Shown piece after piece: positions 1 through 8,652 of a stretch of DNA of 64,000 nt. A program made the translations under genes and the position numbers. This DNA is from Gammaproteobacteria bacterium. GTDB taxonomy: Bacteria; Pseudomonadota; Gammaproteobacteria; Enterobacterales; Alteromonadaceae. The stretch lies in assembly GCA_018825965.1 (NCBI GenBank), contig JAHKAA010000007.1, forward strand, positions 118,645 to 182,644, written 5' to 3'. The notes below the pieces were generated by a model, which was not told where the DNA came from, did no database searches, and was given only the letters and a program-made list of their open reading frames with translations. The number at the start of each line of letters is the position of its first letter. Position 1 is the first letter of the stretch.

Positions 1-453
1 CAACGCTCAGACAATTGGTGGCAACGTCATAAATTTAAGCTCAATGCATTAGTGCTGATTTTGCCATTCTGGTTTTTATACGACTCCTTAAGCCCTGTGT
101 TTCCGCCATCATGGCCCACTCAGCAAGTGGGAGCTTTTGAAGTGACCCCTACCCCGCTGACCAACGACGGGCCTTACCAGCATCATGGCGATTGGGTCAA
201 AGATTTCAGCCTGCAATTTTGTGAAGGTTGTGTTGCTAATATCCGTCAGGCTTATATGACAATAGCAGCGGAACAGCCAGCTATTGAAGACTTTGCCGAA
301 ACCGACCTGAGTATTTTGCATGGCAGCTCTTTTGCTCAGCATGTGCACGCCAAAGCCACAGCTCAACCTAAAACCGGTGATAAAGTCTGGTTATTGATTG
401 AAGACTGGCAGGGCCAACTGCACATTGGTTCATGGGACTGGCCACAACCTTAA
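1..453 (+). CDS. Partial conserved membrane-anchored protein (C-terminal part)
   Basis: The reading frame is open at base 1 and ends with TAA at 451-453, so the N-terminus lies outside the window. About 150 residues are visible. A short basic stretch is followed by one hydrophobic segment (around residues 17-30) and then a polar domain with a Cys-x-x-Cys motif (CEGC) and many Trp residues. That arrangement suggests a membrane-anchored protein with its C-terminal domain in the periplasm. A GTG at 52 could be read as an internal start, but the open frame upstream makes truncation by the window edge more likely. I do not recognise the family. The following hydrolase gene begins 75 bases later on the same strand. 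Confidence 0.6.
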   Translation, partial: QRSDNWWQRHKFKLNALVLILPFWFLYDSLSPVFPPSWPTQQVGAFEVTPTPLTNDGPYQHHGDWVKDFSLQFCEGCVANIRQAYMTIAAEQPAIEDFAETDLSILHGSSFAQHVHAKATAQPKTGDKVWLLIEDWQGQLHIGSWDWPQP

Positions 454-528
454 TTTTTGTTACAAAACCAAGCACAAATTAACCTGCTAAAGCGTTACAC
501 TCAGACAGTTTTATTTACGAGGTTGGCT

Positions 529-1542
529 ATGAAACTGTTTTGGTTCGTTTTGCTGCTTGGTTATTCTGCTCAGAGCACTGCTCTGAGCTGGCCGGGTTTT
601 GCCAAACAACAGTCTTGCCTCGAACTTTACCCCACTTATCAGCAACTGGTTGATGAGGTCCGCACTTTCACGCCCTGGTACAGCATGGATCACTGGTTAA
701 TGCCCTGGTTGCTGCCTAAAGATCAATTCGACGTCACCCAACACCAACTGCATTGTGCTCAACTGGAATACCAATCCGATAATCTGATGGTTCAGGCCTG
801 GGGTTTACAACCTCACAGCAAAAGCACAAAAAAATGGCCTGTGATTATTTACAACAGAGGTGGCAATGCAGCATTGGGCAGATTAGATTTTGTCTCAGTG
901 TTACGCCAGCTCAGCCCTTTAGCACAGCAAGGTTTTATTGTATTGGCCAGCCAGTACCGTGGCTCTGTACCCCAAGATCAAAGCACTTATGGCAAAGATC
1001 AGTTTGGTGGTGATGACGTGAATGACATTCATCAGTTGATTGAACTGGCTAAACAGCTGCCAGAAGCAGACGCCAATAATATTTTTTTATACGGTATCAG
1101 CAGAGGCGGCATGATGAGTTATCTGACGGCCAGGCAACGCGATGATATCCGCGCTATGGCCATTACAGCCGCGCCAACAGATTTAGTCACTGAACTACCC
1201 CGTTTGCCGGAAATGGAACTTATTTTCCGTAGCCTGATCCCCAACTACGACCAAAACAAACAACAGGCACTGCAACAACGTTCTGTGTTGTATTGGGCTG
1301 AAGAATTACCAGCAGGTTTGCCCATTTTGTTGATGTATGGTGGCGAGGATCAAAGAGTTCATCCGGAAAATTCACAGCGACTGGCCGCTAAACTGACAGA
1401 GCTGCAACGTCAGGTAAAATTAATTGAATTTACTGGTGCGGACCACTTATTAACAGACTACAAAGCGCAGGAACGTGAGGCTATGTTGCAGTGGTTCCGG
1501 CAACACCAGCAGAATGAGCAAAAAGCAGCCACAGCTCCTTAA
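529..1542 (+). CDS. Exported alpha/beta hydrolase (S9 prolyl oligopeptidase-like)
   Basis: This 337-residue protein has a typical Sec signal peptide (Met-Lys, a hydrophobic core, and a likely cleavage site after the Ser-Thr-Ala region near residue 18). The fold is an alpha/beta hydrolase. The nucleophile elbow GISRGG lies near residue 195, the acid is probably in MYGGEDQRVHP, and the histidine is in GADHLL near the C-terminus. This order matches peptidase S9/dienelactone-hydrolase-like enzymes. The frame could extend up to 457, but the ATG at 529 has a GAGG ribosome-binding sequence and produces the signal peptide, so I start there. The substrate cannot be told. It would act in the periplasm or outside. 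Its stop overlaps the stop of the convergent cyclase gene by four bases. Confidence 0.8.
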   Translation: MKLFWFVLLLGYSAQSTALSWPGFAKQQSCLELYPTYQQLVDEVRTFTPWYSMDHWLMPWLLPKDQFDVTQHQLHCAQLEYQSDNLMVQAWGLQPHSKSTKKWPVIIYNRGGNAALGRLDFVSVLRQLSPLAQQGFIVLASQYRGSVPQDQSTYGKDQFGGDDVNDIHQLIELAKQLPEADANNIFLYGISRGGMMSYLTARQRDDIRAMAITAAPTDLVTELPRLPEMELIFRSLIPNYDQNKQQALQQRSVLYWAEELPAGLPILLMYGGEDQRVHPENSQRLAAKLTELQRQVKLIEFTGADHLLTDYKAQEREAMLQWFRQHQQNEQKAATAP

Positions 1543-2591
1543 CCAGCAATCTCAACTCTGTTCCGCCCTGACTCTTTGGCTTTATACAAAGCTTGATCCG
1601 CGCGTTGTAACAACTGCTCCAACGGGCTTTCCACTGAACTTGCAATACCTATACTTAAACTGCTTTCTAAACCTGATTGCTGCATCTGCTGTTTAAACTG
1701 CTGCTGTACCCGCTCTGCCAAATGCAATAAACCTTGTGCATCTGTATTCCCGGCAGCCAGCACAAATTCATCGCCGCCTAAACGACAGGCAATATCACTT
1801 TGTCTGGCCACAGCCGCCAACACCTTGGCTAAATGCTGCAATGCCTGATCGCCGGTTTCATGGCCATGTTGATCGTTCAGTTGCTTAAACTCGTCGATAT
1901 CAATCATCATCAAGGCTAAAGGAGCGCCCTGAGTTTCTGACTGAAGCTGATACTGTTCAAATTTGGTTTGAAAAGCCCGGCGGTTATCCAGCCCTGTAAG
2001 CTCATCGGTATGAGCCAGATTTTCCATTTGCTGTGCTTGCTGATACAGCTTATCTATGGTTTTTTCTGCCACTTTAACTTTTCTTTGTTGCAGCTGCATT
2101 TGCTGGTCCAACGCCATCTGATACGCCAAGGCGTTCGCAATCAGCTTTAAACTGGTGAAGGTAGTGTCCGTAATAACCATAGGTTCTGTACTGGCACCAC
2201 ACAAAGTACCCAGGGTTTTACCTTCAGATAACACAGGCAAAGCAAAAAAACTTTGCATGCCCAAAGCAGCTCCTGCAGATCCCGGAAATAGCTCTGGTAT
2301 TGCATCTGACTGCTCCAATTTTGTATCAAACAACAAACGACACATTGAATCAGACCAATTTACAACAGCCCCTTCCTGCAATGGCACACTATGTTGACCC
2401 TCGACAAGCACCACCTGTTGAGTCAAAGCTTTCCAGTCAATGCGGGTTAAAAATGTGGTATCCAAACCAGTTAAATGCTGCACTAATTGCAACAAAGGAC
2501 GTGCAGCTTGTTCAAGAGCTACACTGGTATAACTTTGACGCTGTGACATAACAACTCTGATAGCTGCAGGACTGTATATCCCTTGTAGCAC
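1539..2591 (-). CDS. GAF-GGDEF diguanylate cyclase
   Basis: The 350-residue protein probably makes cyclic di-GMP. An N-terminal sensory domain (about residues 20-165, GAF-like) is followed by a short coiled coil (about 160-190) and a GGDEF domain (about 190-348) with an intact GGDEF signature. Five residues upstream of it is an RxxD motif (RQSD), the usual inhibitory I-site, so product feedback is expected. There is no transmembrane segment, so it is cytoplasmic. The GTG at 2591 follows AGGGAG at good spacing. A later ATG (residue 15) is an alternative start. It is transcribed towards the hydrolase gene and away from the NTF2-like gene at 2725. Confidence 0.88.
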   Translation of the reverse strand: MLQGIYSPAAIRVVMSQRQSYTSVALEQAARPLLQLVQHLTGLDTTFLTRIDWKALTQQVVLVEGQHSVPLQEGAVVNWSDSMCRLLFDTKLEQSDAIPELFPGSAGAALGMQSFFALPVLSEGKTLGTLCGASTEPMVITDTTFTSLKLIANALAYQMALDQQMQLQQRKVKVAEKTIDKLYQQAQQMENLAHTDELTGLDNRRAFQTKFEQYQLQSETQGAPLALMMIDIDEFKQLNDQHGHETGDQALQHLAKVLAAVARQSDIACRLGGDEFVLAAGNTDAQGLLHLAERVQQQFKQQMQQSGLESSLSIGIASSVESPLEQLLQRADQALYKAKESGRNRVEIAG

Positions 2592-2724
2592 TGTTTTCTC
2601 CCTGATGTGTAATTAGTACGTCGTTTCTGGTCAGTCAGAGCAAATAAAAATTATTTTTTTCAGGCTGTCGAATTCATTCAGGTTAAGCCGACTACTCAGT
2701 GAATCAACTTAAGGAGAACACAAC

Positions 2725-3153
2725 ATGACTCAATCCATTCAGCAGTTAGCAACCCAATGGGCCGCAGCAATCGCCAGCCAGAATATGGAGCAGATCATGG
2801 CGTTTTACGCCGACGAACTGATTGCCTATGACGCTGTGGCTCAACTGCAGTTTAGCGGTAAAGCGGCCTACCAATCACACTGGCAAAAATGCATGGAATT
2901 CTGCGCCGGTGGCCATTCTAAGTTTGAACTGCGCGATTTAAAGATCCAGCAAAACGACCAACTGGCATTTAGTCATGCGTTGGTGTACTGCGAAGGCAGC
3001 AATGAAAAAGGCGAAACTCAGGGCTGCTGGATGCGCCTGACTCAGGGCTGGCAAAAACAACAAGGCCAGTGGCGTATTATTCATGACCATTTTTCTGTGC
3101 CTTTTGATATGGTATCAGGCGCCGTCTTATTTGAACTGACACCAGAGGCTTAA
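2725..3153 (+). CDS. NTF2-like (SnoaL/ketosteroid isomerase-type) protein
   Basis: This 142-residue protein starts at an ATG preceded by AAGGAG. Composition and pattern match the SnoaL/DUF4440 cone-shaped NTF2-like fold: an N-terminal helix with 'AIASQNMEQIMAFYADE', then strands ending in 'WRIIHDHFSVP'. Members are small enzymes or ligand-binding proteins and the ligand here is unknown. Only 9 bases separate it from the YCII-domain gene downstream, and the next two genes are equally tight. The four genes therefore form one operon with the ECF sigma factor, and this protein is probably a target or partner of that sigma factor. Confidence 0.82.
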   Translation: MTQSIQQLATQWAAAIASQNMEQIMAFYADELIAYDAVAQLQFSGKAAYQSHWQKCMEFCAGGHSKFELRDLKIQQNDQLAFSHALVYCEGSNEKGETQGCWMRLTQGWQKQQGQWRIIHDHFSVPFDMVSGAVLFELTPEA

Positions 3154-3162
3154 GGAGCAGCT

Positions 3163-3507
3163 ATGAAATATTTATGTTTAGTCTACAGCGATGAAAAGCT
3201 GCTGCACTCCTTGCCCGAGAGCCCCAAAGACGAAGAATGTTTTGCTTATGCAACATCAGTGCAAAACAGTGGCCGTATGCTGGCCGCCGAAGCGCTTCAG
3301 CCTATAGACACAGCCACCACAGTGCGGGTTCGGGCTGGCAAAACCTTGTTAACCGACGGCCCTTTTGCCGAAACCAAAGAACAACTGGCTGGTTTTTATC
3401 TGGTGGAAGCCAAAGATTTAAACGAAGCTATTCAACTGGCTGCTGGTATTCCGGCAGCCCGTGTTGGCTCTGTAGAAGTTCGTCCTGTTCGGCAACTGGA
3501 GGTTTAA
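3163..3507 (+). CDS. YCII-related (DGPF) protein, first copy
   Basis: The 114-residue protein carries the YCII-related fold (ferredoxin-like alpha/beta). It also has the TDGPFAETKE segment that gives the DGPF group its name. These proteins are established genomic partners of ECF42 sigma factors, and their biochemical role is not known. The ATG at 3163 follows AAGGAG. The gene is separated by a single base from a second, longer DGPF paralogue, and the sigma factor follows. The two DGPF proteins share the motif but differ in length and termini, so they look like an old duplication. Confidence 0.88.
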   Translation: MKYLCLVYSDEKLLHSLPESPKDEECFAYATSVQNSGRMLAAEALQPIDTATTVRVRAGKTLLTDGPFAETKEQLAGFYLVEAKDLNEAIQLAAGIPAARVGSVEVRPVRQLEV

Positions 3508-3508
3508 T

Positions 3509-3916
3509 ATGAGATTTATGTTACTGATGATCCCTAAAGGCTATGAAAGCGCAGCACCAGGCACTATGCCTGAAGCCGCAGCTGTAGAAGCCATGATGGA
3601 GTACAACAGAAAACTGCAGGACGCTGGTATTTTAATGAGCTGTGAAGGGTTGCATCCACCTTCTATGGGGGCTCGCGTCAGCTTCAGTGCAGGCAAACCG
3701 CTGGTCACAGACGGTCCTTTTACTGAAACCAAAGAAGTGCTGGGTGGTTTTTGGATCATCAAGGTGAACTCCAAAGCCGAAGCTATTCAATGGGCCAGTT
3801 TATGTCCGGCTGGTGATAACGAAGTTATTGAAGTGCGGCAAATTCAGGACATGGAAGATTTCCCTGAAGATATACAGCAGATTGCCGCAGATTTTGCCAG
3901 CATGCAAAGCTCGTAA
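3509..3916 (+). CDS. YCII-related (DGPF) protein, second copy
   Basis: This 135-residue protein is the second YCII-related protein in the operon. It has the motif TDGPFTETKE and the following 'GGFWIIK' strand. It is longer than the first copy because of an N-terminal 'MPEAAAVEAMMEYN' helix and an acidic C-terminal tail. It begins one base after the stop of the first copy and ends four bases before the likely TTG start of the sigma factor, so translation of all three is probably coupled. Function is unknown beyond the family's association with ECF42 sigma factors. Confidence 0.88.
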   Translation: MRFMLLMIPKGYESAAPGTMPEAAAVEAMMEYNRKLQDAGILMSCEGLHPPSMGARVSFSAGKPLVTDGPFTETKEVLGGFWIIKVNSKAEAIQWASLCPAGDNEVIEVRQIQDMEDFPEDIQQIAADFASMQSS

Positions 3917-3920
3917 GCTG

Positions 3921-5168
3921 TTGAATAGCCAGGTTACAGCCGAAACTATTTCGGCTTTATACCAACAAGAAAGCCGCAGGGTGCTGGCCACCCTGATCCG
4001 GCTTTTGGGCGACTTTGAGCTGGCCGAAGAAGCCCTGCAGGAGGCTTTTGCCTGTGCTTTACAGCAATGGCCCGTTGACGGATTACCAGAACAGCCCAGA
4101 GCCTGGCTGGTCTCCACAGGACGCTTTAAAGCCATAGATAAAATTCGTCAGCAGCACACCCAGCGTAAATATCAACAACAGTGGTTGTTTGAACAAGATG
4201 AAGACAGCGAAGCTTTTCAGGCCGATGAAGCAAATCATCAAAACTGGCAAGACGATGAGCTGCGACTGATATTTACCTGCTGCCACCCGGCTTTATCCAC
4301 CGAAGCCCAAATTGCCTTAACCCTGCGGGAAATTTGTGGTTTAACCACAGAGCAAATTGCCAAAGCTTTTTTAACCAGCCCTGTCACCATAGCCCAGCGC
4401 ATAGTGCGGGCGAAAAATAAAATCCGTGACGCTGCTATTCCTTATGAAATTCCAACTCCAGAGCAGTTACCACAAAGACTGGATGTTGTGCTTAAGGTCA
4501 TTTACCTGCTGTTTAATGAAGGCTACAGCCAAAGTTCAGGCGATCAGCTGTTGTGTGCCGAGCTTTGTGCTCAGGCGATACGGCTTGGTTATTTATTGCT
4601 GGAGTTACAACCCGACACTGAAACTATGGGTTTATTGGCCTTGTTGTTATTGCAGGAATCGAGGCGTCACGCCCGTATCAATCCACAGGGTGATCTGATT
4701 TTACTGGCCGATCAGGACAGAAGCTTGTGGGATAAGGCCTTGATCCAACAAGGGGTTCAACTGGTCGAACGCTCTTTAACAGGCCGTCGTATTGGCCCTT
4801 ATGCATTGCAGGCCGCTATTGCCGCACTGCATGCCGAAAGCCCAACTGCAGCAAGCACCGACTGGCCGCAAATAGTGGCTTTGTATGATGTGCTCTATCG
4901 CTTTGAAGCCTCACCTGTAGTGCTGCTAAACCGTGCTGTAGCTATCAGCATGGCACAAGGCCCGGCGGTGGCATTACCGCTTTTACTGGCGCTGGAACAA
5001 AGTGGCGAATTATCACAGTATCACCTGCTCGACGCCGCTTTAGCCGATATACACCACAAACTGGGGCTAACCCAACAAGCCCGGTTTTATTACCAGCAAG
5101 CCCTGAGCAAAACCAGCCAACAGGCTGAGCAGCGTTTTTTGCAAAAGCGGTTGGAGAGTCTTAGTTAG
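3921..5168 (+). CDS. ECF42-type RNA polymerase sigma factor with C-terminal extension
   Basis: The protein is about 415 residues, far longer than an ordinary ECF sigma factor. Sigma-2 (about 5-75: 'SRRVLATLIRLLGDFELAEEAL' region, then 'PRAWLVSTGRFKAIDKIR') and sigma-4 (about 115-170) are followed by a roughly 230-residue helical extension. This architecture is typical of the ECF42 group (DUF6596/TPR-like), whose genes sit beside DGPF genes as here. The C-terminal extension is thought to control activity in place of a membrane anti-sigma factor, and none is encoded nearby. The frame extends upstream into the preceding gene. The TTG at 3921, directly after that gene's stop, gives the family's usual N-terminus. 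The ribosome-binding site is weak, in keeping with translational coupling. Confidence 0.88.
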   Translation: MNSQVTAETISALYQQESRRVLATLIRLLGDFELAEEALQEAFACALQQWPVDGLPEQPRAWLVSTGRFKAIDKIRQQHTQRKYQQQWLFEQDEDSEAFQADEANHQNWQDDELRLIFTCCHPALSTEAQIALTLREICGLTTEQIAKAFLTSPVTIAQRIVRAKNKIRDAAIPYEIPTPEQLPQRLDVVLKVIYLLFNEGYSQSSGDQLLCAELCAQAIRLGYLLLELQPDTETMGLLALLLLQESRRHARINPQGDLILLADQDRSLWDKALIQQGVQLVERSLTGRRIGPYALQAAIAALHAESPTAASTDWPQIVALYDVLYRFEASPVVLLNRAVAISMAQGPAVALPLLLALEQSGELSQYHLLDAALADIHHKLGLTQQARFYYQQALSKTSQQAEQRFLQKRLESLS

Positions 5169-5281
5169 CTTCGATATTTAATCATTACTTTCGCCTTCAG
5201 CAGCTATAGTTATTAACCATTCGATAACAATAGTTCATCTGAGAACATAAGCTGGCTCACTAAAAAAGCAAAGGATTGAAA

Positions 5282-7393
5282 ATGACCAGACAACAGGCAG
5301 AACTCTTACTGAAAACTGCGTTGGCAAATCCAGCGGCGCAGTTTCGGGATGGTCAATGGCAAGCTATTGATGCTTTGGTTAACCAAGGCCAAAAACTCTT
5401 AGTAGTGCAGCGCACTGGCTGGGGTAAAAGTTCGGTTTATTTTATCAGTACAAAAATATTCCGTGATCGCAACATGGGGCCCACTATTATTGTCTCCCCT
5501 TTGCTGGCACTCATGCGTAACCAGATAGAGTCAGCCCAACGATTGGGCCTGGTCGCTGAAACCATGAATTCCACCAATGTTGAAGACTGGCGTTCTGTCA
5601 CAGCCCGTGTACTGGCTAATCAGGTGGATTGTTTACTGATTTCTCCGGAGCGTTTAGCCAACGATAGTTTTATTGAAACCGTATTAACACCTATTGCAGA
5701 TCGCATTGCCTTGATGGTGATTGATGAAGCCCATTGTATCTCCGACTGGGGACATGATTTTCGCCCTGACTACCGTCGTATCGTTAACATCCTGCGTCAG
5801 TTACCAGCCCATACGCCAGTGCTTGGTACTACAGCCACCGCCAATAACAGAGTAGTGGCAGATATTCAGTCTCAGTTGGGTGAGATTCAAATCCAGCGTG
5901 GGCAACTCAACAGAGAAAGTTTAGCGCTACAGACCATGTGGATGCCAGATCAGGCCTCTCGTCTGGCCTGGCTGGCACAAGTGATCCCTACATTGCCAGG
6001 CACAGGTATTGTCTACACTCTCACCATCAGAGACGCAGAGCAGGTGGCCTTATGGCTGAACCAAAATGGCATAAACGCCAAAGCCTATCATGGCAGCATC
6101 GAAGCCGAAGGTTTTGCCAACAGTAACTTGTATCGCCAACAACTGGAAGAACAGCTGCTTCGCAATCAATTAAAAGTGCTGGTTGCCACCAACGCTTTGG
6201 GTATGGGGTATGACAAACCAGATTTGAGTTTTGTGATCCACTATCAAGCCCCCGGTTCTATAGTGGCTTATTATCAGCAAGTCGGGCGTGCAGGCAGGGG
6301 TATAGCAAGGGCCGTGGGTGTGCTGATGTCAGGTGTTGAAGATCAGGATATCCACGAGTTTTTCCGCCACTCAGCTTTTCCAGGAGAAGTTCAGGTGAAT
6401 GAAATTTTACAGGCCTTAGCGTTAAGCGATGGCTTGACTATTCGTGCGCTGGAGGAACAAACCAACCTGCGACAAACGCAAATTGAAAAAGTATTAAAGT
6501 TGCTCAGCGTGGAAAACCCTGCACCTGTGATCAAACTAAAAAGCCTGTGGCGCAGAACAGCTGTTGCTTACCAGATGGATCAGGCAAGAATGCGACACTT
6601 AACAGCGCAGCGTGAACAGGAATGGCAGCAAGTGCAAAATTATCTGACCGAGCCTGGCTGCAAAATGAATTACCTGCGTATGGCTCTGGATGACAGTCAG
6701 CCTGAACCCTGTGGCAAATGCAGCTCTTGCCTTGGTTACCCGGTAATCAACCCTATTCCTGACGCCTTGCTTGCACATCAGGCGGGTATTTTCCTGAAAC
6801 AAGCAGAAATAGTATTTAAACCGAGGAAACAGGTGGCGCCTTCGAAGGCCGACACTACAAGAGCTTTCCCTGTTTATCAATTTCCACGTTTATTGGGCGA
6901 ACTCGCCGCAGAAGAAGGCCGGATATTATCCAGATGGAATGATGCGGGCTGGGGGAAAACAGTAGCAGCAGGAAAACATGGCGGACACTTTAGCGACGAA
7001 CTGGTTCAGGCCATGACCGATATGATCCGTGTGCGCTGGCAGCCCAACCCCGCTCCTGCCTGGATTTGTGCTGTGCCATCACTACGTCATCCGAATTTGG
7101 TGTCTGATTTTGCATCCAGGCTGGCACGGCAATTACAGCTGCCTTTTTTCAATCTGGTAGAAAAAGTCAAAAATAATCAACCGCAAAAGGGTCAGCAGAA
7201 TAGTTTTCACCAATGCCGTAATCTGGATGGCGCTTTTGCAGTTTATCAACCCATCCCAAATGGCCCTGTTCTTTTGATCGATGATATAGTGGACTCAGGC
7301 TGGACACTAACAGTGATCGCAGCATTACTCAGACAACACGGCTGTGGGCCTGTTTACCCCGCGGCTTTAGCTTCGACTTCGGTACATGATTAA
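5282..7393 (+). CDS. RecQ-like DNA helicase fused to a C-terminal phosphoribosyltransferase domain
   Basis: This 703-residue protein has a superfamily 2 RecQ-type helicase core at about 20-400. Walker A is TGWGKS near residue 46-50, the Walker B box is DEAH near 147-150 followed by CISDWGHDFRPDY, and motif VI is QQVGRAGRG. A RecQ-type zinc site near 460-490 (C...CGKCSSC) follows. There is no HRDC domain. The last ~160 residues form a ComF-like phosphoribosyltransferase ending in a clear PRPP-binding loop, LLIDDIVDSGWT. The Walker A tryptophan replaces the usual small residue. The ATG at 5282 has AAGGA six bases upstream. Its TAA overlaps the ATG of the next gene by one base (TAATG), so the two proteins are made together. 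It is not the housekeeping RecQ. Confidence 0.88.
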   Translation: MTRQQAELLLKTALANPAAQFRDGQWQAIDALVNQGQKLLVVQRTGWGKSSVYFISTKIFRDRNMGPTIIVSPLLALMRNQIESAQRLGLVAETMNSTNVEDWRSVTARVLANQVDCLLISPERLANDSFIETVLTPIADRIALMVIDEAHCISDWGHDFRPDYRRIVNILRQLPAHTPVLGTTATANNRVVADIQSQLGEIQIQRGQLNRESLALQTMWMPDQASRLAWLAQVIPTLPGTGIVYTLTIRDAEQVALWLNQNGINAKAYHGSIEAEGFANSNLYRQQLEEQLLRNQLKVLVATNALGMGYDKPDLSFVIHYQAPGSIVAYYQQVGRAGRGIARAVGVLMSGVEDQDIHEFFRHSAFPGEVQVNEILQALALSDGLTIRALEEQTNLRQTQIEKVLKLLSVENPAPVIKLKSLWRRTAVAYQMDQARMRHLTAQREQEWQQVQNYLTEPGCKMNYLRMALDDSQPEPCGKCSSCLGYPVINPIPDALLAHQAGIFLKQAEIVFKPRKQVAPSKADTTRAFPVYQFPRLLGELAAEEGRILSRWNDAGWGKTVAAGKHGGHFSDELVQAMTDMIRVRWQPNPAPAWICAVPSLRHPNLVSDFASRLARQLQLPFFNLVEKVKNNQPQKGQQNSFHQCRNLDGAFAVYQPIPNGPVLLIDDIVDSGWTLTVIAALLRQHGCGPVYPAALASTSVHD

Positions 7394-8598
7394 TGAATTT
7401 ATCCAGTGCAGCCCAGGCCATTATGTTGCTCACTTGCTACTTTGGCAAAGCCAGTAATGACAGTGTAAAACCATTAAGCAATGGTGAATGGGGGCGTTTT
7501 GCCTTATGGCTGAAAGACAACATGTTATCCCCGGCCGATTTATTGGTAGCAAACCCACAGCCCTTGTTAGCAAGCTGGAATGATAACCGCATTACTACCG
7601 AACGTATTTTGTTGTTATTAGGCAGAGGTCATAGTCTGGCTTTGGCGATGGAGAAATGGCACAGAGCAGGTTTATGGGTCGTGACCCGTTCAGACTCTGA
7701 TTATCCAAAACGACTCAAAACCAGGCTGAAAAATGACAGCCCTCCTGTGCTCTTTGGTTGTGGTAACAAAGAGTTACTCCATAGTGGTGGTTTAGCTGTG
7801 GTGGGTTCACGTAATGCGGTGCAAAGCGATCTGTTATTTACCCAACAGCTTGCTGCCAAAGCTGCTGCAGAAGCTGTCACAGTGGTATCAGGCGGTGCAC
7901 GTGGGGTAGATGAAGCGGCTATGCTTGGAGCGCTCAGTCAGGGTGGTACAGTGATAGGTGTGATGGCAGATAGCTTGCTTCAAGCCGCAACCAGTGCCAA
8001 ATGGCGTCAGGCTCTGATGGATGGCAAGCTGGTACTGGTATCGCCTTTTTATCCCGAAGCAGGCTTTTATGCTGGCAATGCGATGGCAAGAAATAAGTAT
8101 ATTTATTGCCTGGCCGATAGTGCCTTCGTTGTCCATTCAGGCCCCAAAGGCGGCACCTTACATGGCGCAGAAGAAAACCTGAAACAGCAGTGGGTGCCAC
8201 TCTGGGTGAAACCAACCACAGATCCAGAAGCAACAAATGCCTTGTTAGTGACCCAAGGTGGTCATTGGTACCCAGCGGATAGCCAGGCCTTTACTATTGA
8301 TATGCTGTTCTCTGCACCAGCATCTGCAGCTATGGAACACAGTGTACAGGAAGAACAGCAGCAATTATTTGCGCCTGCGGATACATCGGAACAACTTGCT
8401 GTTACTGATTTTTATAAATTTTTTGTGATTTCGTTATCAAAACTAGCAGCAAAGCCTGTCACTGCAGAAGAGCTGTCAGCCCGAACCTTATTGCATCCAT
8501 CTCAGCTGAACCACTGGCTACAACGGGCAGTGGAAGATAAACAGCTTATCCTGCTTCAGCACCCGGTCCGTTATCAGTATATGAAAAACAGCAAATAA
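7393..8598 (+). CDS. Divergent DprA/Smf (SLOG-fold) protein with winged helix
   Basis: The 401-residue protein has an N-terminal helical part, a Rossmann-like DprA/Smf core (about 105-290) and a C-terminal winged helix (about 350-398). Family landmarks are present but altered. VGSRN replaces the usual GTR, SGGARGVDEAA replaces SGLARGID, and ARNKYIYCLAD replaces RNRIIAGLSD. DprA proper loads RecA on incoming single-stranded DNA, and the wider SLOG superfamily binds nucleotides or nucleic acid. The start overlaps the RecQ-phosphoribosyltransferase stop by one base, so this is a fixed two-gene unit closed by a strong terminator. The altered motifs and the partner suggest a role other than natural transformation. 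Confidence 0.86.
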   Translation: MNLSSAAQAIMLLTCYFGKASNDSVKPLSNGEWGRFALWLKDNMLSPADLLVANPQPLLASWNDNRITTERILLLLGRGHSLALAMEKWHRAGLWVVTRSDSDYPKRLKTRLKNDSPPVLFGCGNKELLHSGGLAVVGSRNAVQSDLLFTQQLAAKAAAEAVTVVSGGARGVDEAAMLGALSQGGTVIGVMADSLLQAATSAKWRQALMDGKLVLVSPFYPEAGFYAGNAMARNKYIYCLADSAFVVHSGPKGGTLHGAEENLKQQWVPLWVKPTTDPEATNALLVTQGGHWYPADSQAFTIDMLFSAPASAAMEHSVQEEQQQLFAPADTSEQLAVTDFYKFFVISLSKLAAKPVTAEELSARTLLHPSQLNHWLQRAVEDKQLILLQHPVRYQYMKNSK

Positions 8599-8632
8599 AA
8601 AACTCCCGGACCATAAGGGGCAGGAGTTTTTT
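8597..8632. terminator. Bidirectional rho-independent terminator
   Basis: AAAAAACTCC (8597-8606) pairs perfectly with GGAGTTTTTT (8623-8632) around a 16-base loop. The A and T tracts serve both strands. It ends the helicase/DprA unit on the plus strand and the hydroxyproline operon on the minus strand. Confidence 0.85.
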
Positions 8633-8652
8633 GCTCAGCCAACAGAAGCCCT

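Noticed and set aside
7393..8598. Housekeeping dprA of natural transformation
   Set aside because: Key DprA motifs are altered and the gene is coupled to a RecQ-phosphoribosyltransferase fusion instead of the usual topA/def/fmt neighbours.
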